Made by a program: the position numbers and the translations under genes. 64,000 bases of DNA from Gigaspora margarita (taxonomy: Eukaryota; Glomeromycota; Glomeromycetes; Diversisporales; Gigasporaceae), in NCBI GenBank assembly GCA_009809945.1, contig WTPW01000590.1, positions 127,834 through 191,833 on the forward strand, given 5' to 3'. The notes beneath the pieces were generated by a model. The model made no database searches. It was not told the DNA's origin and saw only the letters and a list, made by a program, of their open reading frames with translations. Positions 58,445 to 64,000 of the stretch are shown here, piece after piece (positions within the stretch are counted from its first letter, which is position 1; every line of letters begins with the position of its first letter).

Positions 58445-58990
58445 GTTCAATATGCGTCAACACAATGTACACAATCTAATTATAGCTAATTGAAATCTAA
58501 ACAAAAATACCTATATAAAATCTCTTTATAATAAATTGCAATATTTTAAACAAAAATCACAGTTATAGGACTTAATGCAACTGTTTGAAGATTAACATTT
58601 TCTCGTAAGTTGATTTTATATTATGTTTAAAACTGTCTGTTATTTAATGACATTAGTATATAACCAGTGCTTCCGGCATGAAAGAATGTAAAATTATAAT
58701 TTATGCGCAAGTTCAATAAGTTAATTTTCATGTAACTTATAATTTTGCACACATGTAGTTTTTGAGGTCAAAACTTTTGGTAATTTAATGTTACAGAGCG
58801 GGTGTTGTCACCCAGAAACTCGGAAACTTGACACTGAATAACGCAAAATTTTATAATCATGACTTGCTTCAATTTATTAATTTAACTTGCTCAGAAATAA
58901 CTTTTGTATATAATAGATTTATAATTGAGGTGAGTGTCGTGTCGGACAGTCTTGTAAATAATCTAAAATGACTCGGTGTTGTATGCACGT
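58445..58990. other. A4-B4 spacer
   Basis: No gene. Its TTTTTGAGGTCAAAACTTTTGG near 58765 is the empty site of the hAT MITE found at 36955 and 44077. Confidence 0.75.
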
Positions 58991-58999
58991 CTAGATAAT

Positions 59000-61058
59000 T
59001 ACTTTTGAACTCATTCTTGTTGCTTCCAAGTTTATTCTTGATGAATCAGTAAAGCACCTTGAAACACAATTAATTAAAGAAATTCCAATTGGCATCTGTC
59101 AAACTTTACGCGCAGTTATCATAAAAGTTTCAAATGAAAATTCAAGATTTGCAAATTGGAGCGATATATTATTGCAAAATAATAAATCTTTTGGATCAGA
59201 AGACTTTACTTCTCTTCAGAACAATGTACTAATCTTACTCATTAAACGAGATGATTTACAGGTGAATGAAGGAAAATTTTGAGACTATGTTGTCAGATGG
59301 GAAATTGCTCAAAGTGTAGACTTATAGTCCTACCTTAAAGATTGTCTCATGGCAGTTTTTTCACCTTAAAGACTACTTTACTGAATTTTTTTTACCTTTT
59401 ACCCGCTATTTTCAAGTATCAAATGATGATATTTTTGACAAGGTGATGCCATATAAAAATATTCTTGAAGAAATCTTGGGGCTTATATACTCAAAAAATT
59501 TATCACTCCAAATAGACAAATGTTTCAACAATTAACACCAGCATTCTCATCTATAGAAATCAATGATGATCATGCAGCAGAAATTGCGTCATGGATTGAT
59601 AACAGGGGTACAGAAAAGTTAATTGCATTATATTGTATTATACATAAATAATTACCAATTATCATTAAAAAACATTGAATTCAATTAATGACGTAATAAT
59701 TGCAATTAATTACGATTTTACTTTTATGGACATTGTTTAGATATAAGTTTTAGACAAGTAATTGAAGGTAATTGGCACTTTATGATAAGGCTCACCCAGT
59801 TAAAAATATTAACTACACTTGCTCTATTAGCTACGTAGCACTTGTAATTTACGTTCATTGGTTTGCACAATTTGCAAATTTCAAATTAAAATAAATAATA
59901 ATAAAAAAAAAAAGAAATTAGTTTATTATTTGATTTTTTTGTGTAGTTATGCATAATATAATAAAATTTTTGTTTAATTACAATTTCTGACATTAATATC
60001 ATCTAATACGCATGTTACTTTTATCACATTTGCAAATCGCAGTAAATATTGCAGTTAATTGATTAATTGCAATTGCGTCACCAATTATTGCGATTTGCAA
60101 AATATGTGAAATTTGTTGATCAAAAAAAAGAAAAGAAATCGATGATTTCTGATTCTGATTTCCGACATCTTTAACATGTTTTTAGACTTTTAAGTTGCAT
60201 ATTCATTATTTTATAATATATTTGACAGAAAAGTTTTGTAGAAGTTGTAGATTCATTAGTTTGTAACATAACTTTTGTAAGAATATTGTTTGCACATTCA
60301 TCATTTTGCAAAGAATTTGAGTATTGTTTCTTTTTGGGTAATTAAATTTACTACTGCATTATGAGTTTAAAGAAATTTAAGAGTTATACCAAATTCAATG
60401 TTATAAGAATTATTACATGATTCTACTGTAGCAAATTATTTGTTTATTACTGAAAGAATCATGAAATTTCAATAAGTTTTAAATGTTAAAAATTGCACAA
60501 AAAAGGTTCCGGAATATAATTTTTGATCATTAGAGACTTTTATTTTTTTTTTTATTTTTTTTTTTTTTTAAAAAAAAAAAATACATGTACATATATATAT
60601 ATACGTAAGTCTTTATATAAATCATAAGTAATGTTAAAGAAAGCGGAAATCAGATCATCGATTTCTTTTTTTCATGTGCAAAATTAACATAATTTTGCAA
60701 ACCGCAATAATTGAATTGGGTTCAAAAATTGCAATTAATCGCCCTTACAATCAATTATTCAGTACCGGTAGGACTAATTGGTAAGAAAACTGAAACGTAT
60801 TCTGTAACGAATAATCCATATAAGTTTAAGCCACTACTTCGTGGAAAAAGAGATGGTTTTACTAAAGAATAAGTTTGAGGTTTATGAGACAAGCAAGCAA
60901 ACCTGCTGTAGTTTTATTTTTTCATTAATAAATGACACTATTCAATCCTCTATTCACAAAATGCTCATATGAAAAAGCAATTAGCAACCAGATGTCTCAT
61001 TTTGTGTAGAAGAGTATGAAGTATTTCAAATTCAGAAAAAATAAATATCTAATAAATA
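59000..61058 (+). pseudogene. B4: truncated TLDc pseudogene
   Basis: It starts at GAACTCATTCTTGTTGCTTC and ends at GTATTTCAAATTCAGAAAAA. It has no BTB exon, many frameshifts, and a hAT-like insertion (59603-60776) at the same point as in B0. It retains AAACGAGATGA, so the TGA found in B0, B1 and B2 is absent. A large deletion removes much of the TLDc middle (about 60915-60960). Confidence 0.9.
59603..60776. mobile_element. hAT-like element with CAATTAATTGC motif, in B4
   Basis: It has the same start (CAGGGGTACAG), the same right end (GGTAGGACTA) and the same flanks (ATTGATAA, ATTGGTAA) as the B0 copy at 32087-33201. It keeps CAGTACC near its right end, which the B0 copy has lost. No coding is present. 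Confidence 0.7.
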
Positions 61059-61069
61059 GGTTGTTCAAT

Positions 61070-62245
61070 AAATACATTGCGCAATATATCAAAATATCTT
61101 TTCTGTACATTATTGAAAATATTAAACGTAATTTTAATACTGTATATGTACTGTACAGGCAATCAAAAAAAAAAAGATTTTTATTACATATGTGTGTAGT
61201 ATTATTGTTATATCAATATGCACTATGCAATGATCTAAATTATCTTATCTAATTATGAACCTTTTCGTTATAGCTTATATAACCTTCTAAAAAAAAAGTT
61301 TTCTATTATTGTACTAATTCAGTTTTATTTGTTAGAATTGTTTATCTAGTTAAATAATTGTCTTTAAATTTTAATTAATTCAATATATAATTATGCAAAC
61401 ATTTTTTGGTCCTTCATTTGTAAAGAATCTCTTACTATGAAACACTTATGAGTTTTACTCTTTCTATTATCAAAAATTTTACAATCATATAATCAAAATT
61501 AGTGTCTAATACATTTAGATTTTGTTATTGCATATATTTTCACAGTGAAATTTATTATAATTTCAAATGATTTTTACTAATATATTGTTTTTACTTACCC
61601 AAAATATTTTAATTTCATATTATGCTAAGAACTCCAATTCACCTAAACAATATGCTATATTAACATCTAAAATATTCCAAAATGAAAAGTAGAAATATGT
61701 ATTGATATAGTGTAGTATAGAATTCGTGAGATAAAAAATACTTTATCAGTATTAATGTCTGATAATCGTTCAATGTTCTTTTGATCGTGCCAGATTTCTG
61801 TGTTGCTTATTAATTGTCAAAATTTGATGTTAAATGCAATACAATTACATAAATTAAAAAAATGACAGAATTACAATAATATTGTTTGTTTTGTCTTTAT
61901 TATTCTATTCATTATATGATTTTAATAGGATGCACGAAATACACCGATTCTGATAAATTTATACACATTTGTCAATCGTATCGTTATATTCTTTATTATA
62001 TGGTAATAAGAATCTAGTTCTATAAAGTAGTTAGGTTCTAGATCGCAAACATGAAATGCATCGATGCATTAATTACGAGAATAACGAAAACCCGTTTTCT
62101 AAAATCTAATTATACTTATTAAACTCCGGGTATGGACTAAAATTTGACATCTTAAATAAGACGAGCCTAGTATAACTAACTGTTTGTAAAAACTCACTAT
62201 TAGGTTGATACGATATCGCTACTAAATTGGGTTCGTAATAGAATT
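61070..62245. other. Spacer and promoter stub after B4
   Basis: 61070-61900 matches other spacers. 61930-62245 matches the distal A promoter in plus orientation (GGATGCACGAAATACA, CGCTACTAAATTGGG) and ends abruptly where the LTR-like repeat begins. A fifth A gene is therefore missing. Confidence 0.7.
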
Positions 62246-62600
62246 GGGAGAGCGATAAAATAATATAGACAATAGTGCCAATTTAAACTCCAACCGATTA
62301 CGGGATGAGGGGGTAAATTGATAGTAAAAGAGAGAGTTTTTATAATGGTAAAGGGTTAATGAAGCGAAATGATAGGGTGATGTAAAGATGATAAGGGATG
62401 ATGGGTAATGCGGATATAATATATGATATCAAGGATGGGTGATAACTATATAATTAAAAGTATTAGTGATCCGGGTTATAATCATGTGAAATCGGGGTAA
62501 TCACGACATAAGATTTATAAAAAGGGTCAGAATCACGTGAACAATTTAAAAGAATTAACTAAACTCGTCACACAGAATTCGAGTTATTATCACTTAAACC
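62245..62600 (-). repeat. LTR-like dispersed repeat, inverted copy
   Basis: Read on the minus strand it matches 28500-28860 (AACTCGAATTCTGTGTGACG ... TGGCACTATTGTCTATATT). It starts exactly at the end of the promoter stub. Confidence 0.7.
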
Positions 62601-62639
62601 GTTTCTCCTGCAAATTTGCCCTGAAAATTTTTTTTAAGT

Positions 62640-62785
62640 ATGTAAACTTAAGTATTTCGATAAAAATGATTGGGAATTTAATGATTTTAGTACCGTTCAT
62701 TTCGTCTTGATGAGATGTTTCGAATGGTACCAAAATTGTCAAATTCTGATCACTGGATCGTGAGATATTCACAAAAATGATTTGC
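62640..62785. repeat. Small palindrome with TGGTACCAAAAT
   Basis: AATTTAATGATTTTAGTACC is mirrored by GGTACCAAAATTGTCAAATT, around TCGTCTTGATGAGATG. Same style as the minor palindromes in 3668-4804. Confidence 0.6.
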
Positions 62786-63027
62786 AGCGCAGCCCTATTG
62801 TAACGAATTAAACCTTGACTTCCTTATTATACTATTTTTATGCAATTAAAATTTTATTTTCACGGTATATTATCCGTATAAATTTTATAAAAACGCGTGA
62901 CTGTTCCAATTTGGTATAATTACAATTTTCTTCGAATATTCATGTCTTATACTAAAATGGTAATGATGGGTGGCTTGGAAAGTCAATCATATGAATGACC
63001 ATAGGGTGCATGAAAAACATGGGGATG

Positions 63028-63215
63028 ACTACGTAACGTAGTCGTTTAAACCTGTTGGACTAGTTTCGATTAGAAAAGCCCACTACGTAACGTAGTAGAG
63101 GTGCATAATAAACAAGAGAGTTACCGAAACAGCGAAAAAGTAACGAAGTAACGTAGAAGTAACGAAGTAACGTNGTAGTAACGAAGTAACGTAGTGGTAG
63201 CTAAGTAACGTCGNC
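63028..63215. repeat. ACGTAACGTAGT palindromes and GTAACGAAGTAACGTAG array
   Basis: GACTACGTAACGTAGTC (63028-63044) and CTACGTAACGTAG (63082-63094) precede four copies of GTAACGAAGTAACGTAG. Ns at 63174 and 63214 suggest a collapsed repeat. The 116-codon minus-strand frame at 63083-63433 translates the array and is not a gene. Confidence 0.8.
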
Positions 63216-63334
63216 CACAAAATGTAAACGTGATGTAAAAATTTGCATGTATATAAAGAGCCCAAGTCGAAGGCCAGGAAAAGGTCTTCAGTTCCATTAT
63301 TGTCTATATAAAGAAAAAAAAAAAAGAATTTCCT

Positions 63335-63500
63335 TATTATTAAATAAAACATTTCCTTCATAACGAAAATAAAGAAACCATACTTATCTTTGAATTCGAC
63401 TTGTAACCTTAATAACCCCTTTTTGTAACTCAATTCGACGTACTGAATTGACTCGTAACCTCGAATCGGGTTTATTAAGACTTGGATTCAATATAAATTC
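63335..63500 (+). repeat. LTR-like dispersed repeat, partial copy 3
   Basis: CTTATCTTTGAATTCGACTT and AACTCAATTCGACGTACTGA match 28420-28510. A TATATAAAG at 63251-63259 lies upstream. Confidence 0.6.
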
Positions 63501-63760
63501 GTATTGGTTGATCTCTTGAAATTGACCACGTGATTCATATCGACCTACCGATTGATCTCTAGTGACGTCTCTCCGTTAATACATCTATTGGATAAACTCT
63601 GTCTCTTTTGAATTCCTCTGTTCCCGCTAGCAGATATAGAAATTGCTTACCCTTTTATATAAACTACCTTCGTGAGATTCCTACCCCTACTTCCCTCAAC
63701 CTCCTGGGAGATCACCTGATCGATTTCCGACTAAATATCGGCCTACCCATATCCTGTGAT

Positions 63761-64000
63761 TAGGCTTCCGCAAGGGCCGGGTAGGGCCGGGTACTAGCAA
63801 TACCCTGACCCTACCCGCCTATAAAAGGGCTTAACTATCCGGGCCCTACCCTTGCCCTAGGGTTCAGAATCTAGTACCCGTACCCGTTCCATATGAGCTA
63901 GGGTACCCTCCGAACTGCCCACAAAATACCCGCAAGTGGTTATAGGCTAATGCGAGTACATATATTACATAACAAAAAAAATTATATCTTTAAAATAAGA
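63761..64000. mobile_element. Left end of a hAT-like element running off the window
   Basis: TAGGCTTCCGCAAGGGCCGG opens it, followed by dense GGGCCGGGTA, TACCCG and GGTACCC words, much richer in G+C than anything else nearby. The style equals that of the CGAACC-bearing end at 5850. The other end and the target duplication are outside the window; the expected duplication would be CCTGTGAT. Confidence 0.5.

Noticed and set aside
63083-63433. 116-codon minus-strand frame with repeated Tyr/Thr/Leu
   Set aside because: It translates the GTAACGAAGTAACGTAG array and contains ambiguous bases.
1-64000. tRNA, rRNA, riboswitch or bacterial operon signals
   Set aside because: Looked for cloverleaf ends with GTTCGA loops and rRNA-like GC-rich blocks by eye; none convincing. 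The introns and BTB-TLDc genes point to a eukaryote.

Overview
The window looks like nuclear DNA of an arbuscular mycorrhizal fungus (Glomeromycotina, Rhizophagus-like). It is visibly very AT-rich. It has short spliceosomal introns, BTB-BACK-TLDc genes with the protein style typical of that lineage, and a MULE-type transposase of the kind abundant there. Single Ns and one 421-base gap show a draft assembly. No bacterial operons, tRNA, rRNA or CRISPR array were found.

Layout. 1-1905: a three-exon MULE transposase gene on the minus strand, running off the left edge. 1906-16600: almost gene-free, with palindromes, MITEs and nested hAT-like elements. It also holds a decayed minus-strand protein gene with a RING-like end (10920-14220), which lies between inverted repeats. 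16638-19653: a hAT-like element with an assembly gap and a suspicious exact duplication. 19650-28400: MITEs, tandem arrays and a possible TnpB/Fanzor-type zinc-ribbon relic (26885-27115).

28400-62600: a segmentally duplicated cluster built from one repeated unit: promoter, BTB-BACK-TLDc gene ('A'), truncated TLDc pseudogene ('B') and spacer. The order is B0>, A1> B1>, then mirrored <B2 <A2, <B3 <A3, then A4> B4> and a promoter stub. Only A1 (34948-36577, +) and A3 (51511-53128, -) keep open frames; A2, A4 and all B copies are broken. The two mirror points are near 40456 and 53140. Oppositely oriented copies of an LTR-like repeat lie at the cluster ends (28410-28865 and 62245-62600).

The mobile DNA is the most informative part. 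At least nine insertions have hAT-like ends (YAGNG...) and clear 8-bp target duplications, and each family carries its own short iterated subterminal motif. Harbinger-like MITEs (TAA/TTA duplications) and Tc1/pogo-like MITEs (TA duplications) are also present. The paralogous A-B units preserve several empty sites, so insertions can be ordered in time. No complete transposase for the hAT, Harbinger or Tc1 elements is in the window, so these are non-autonomous.
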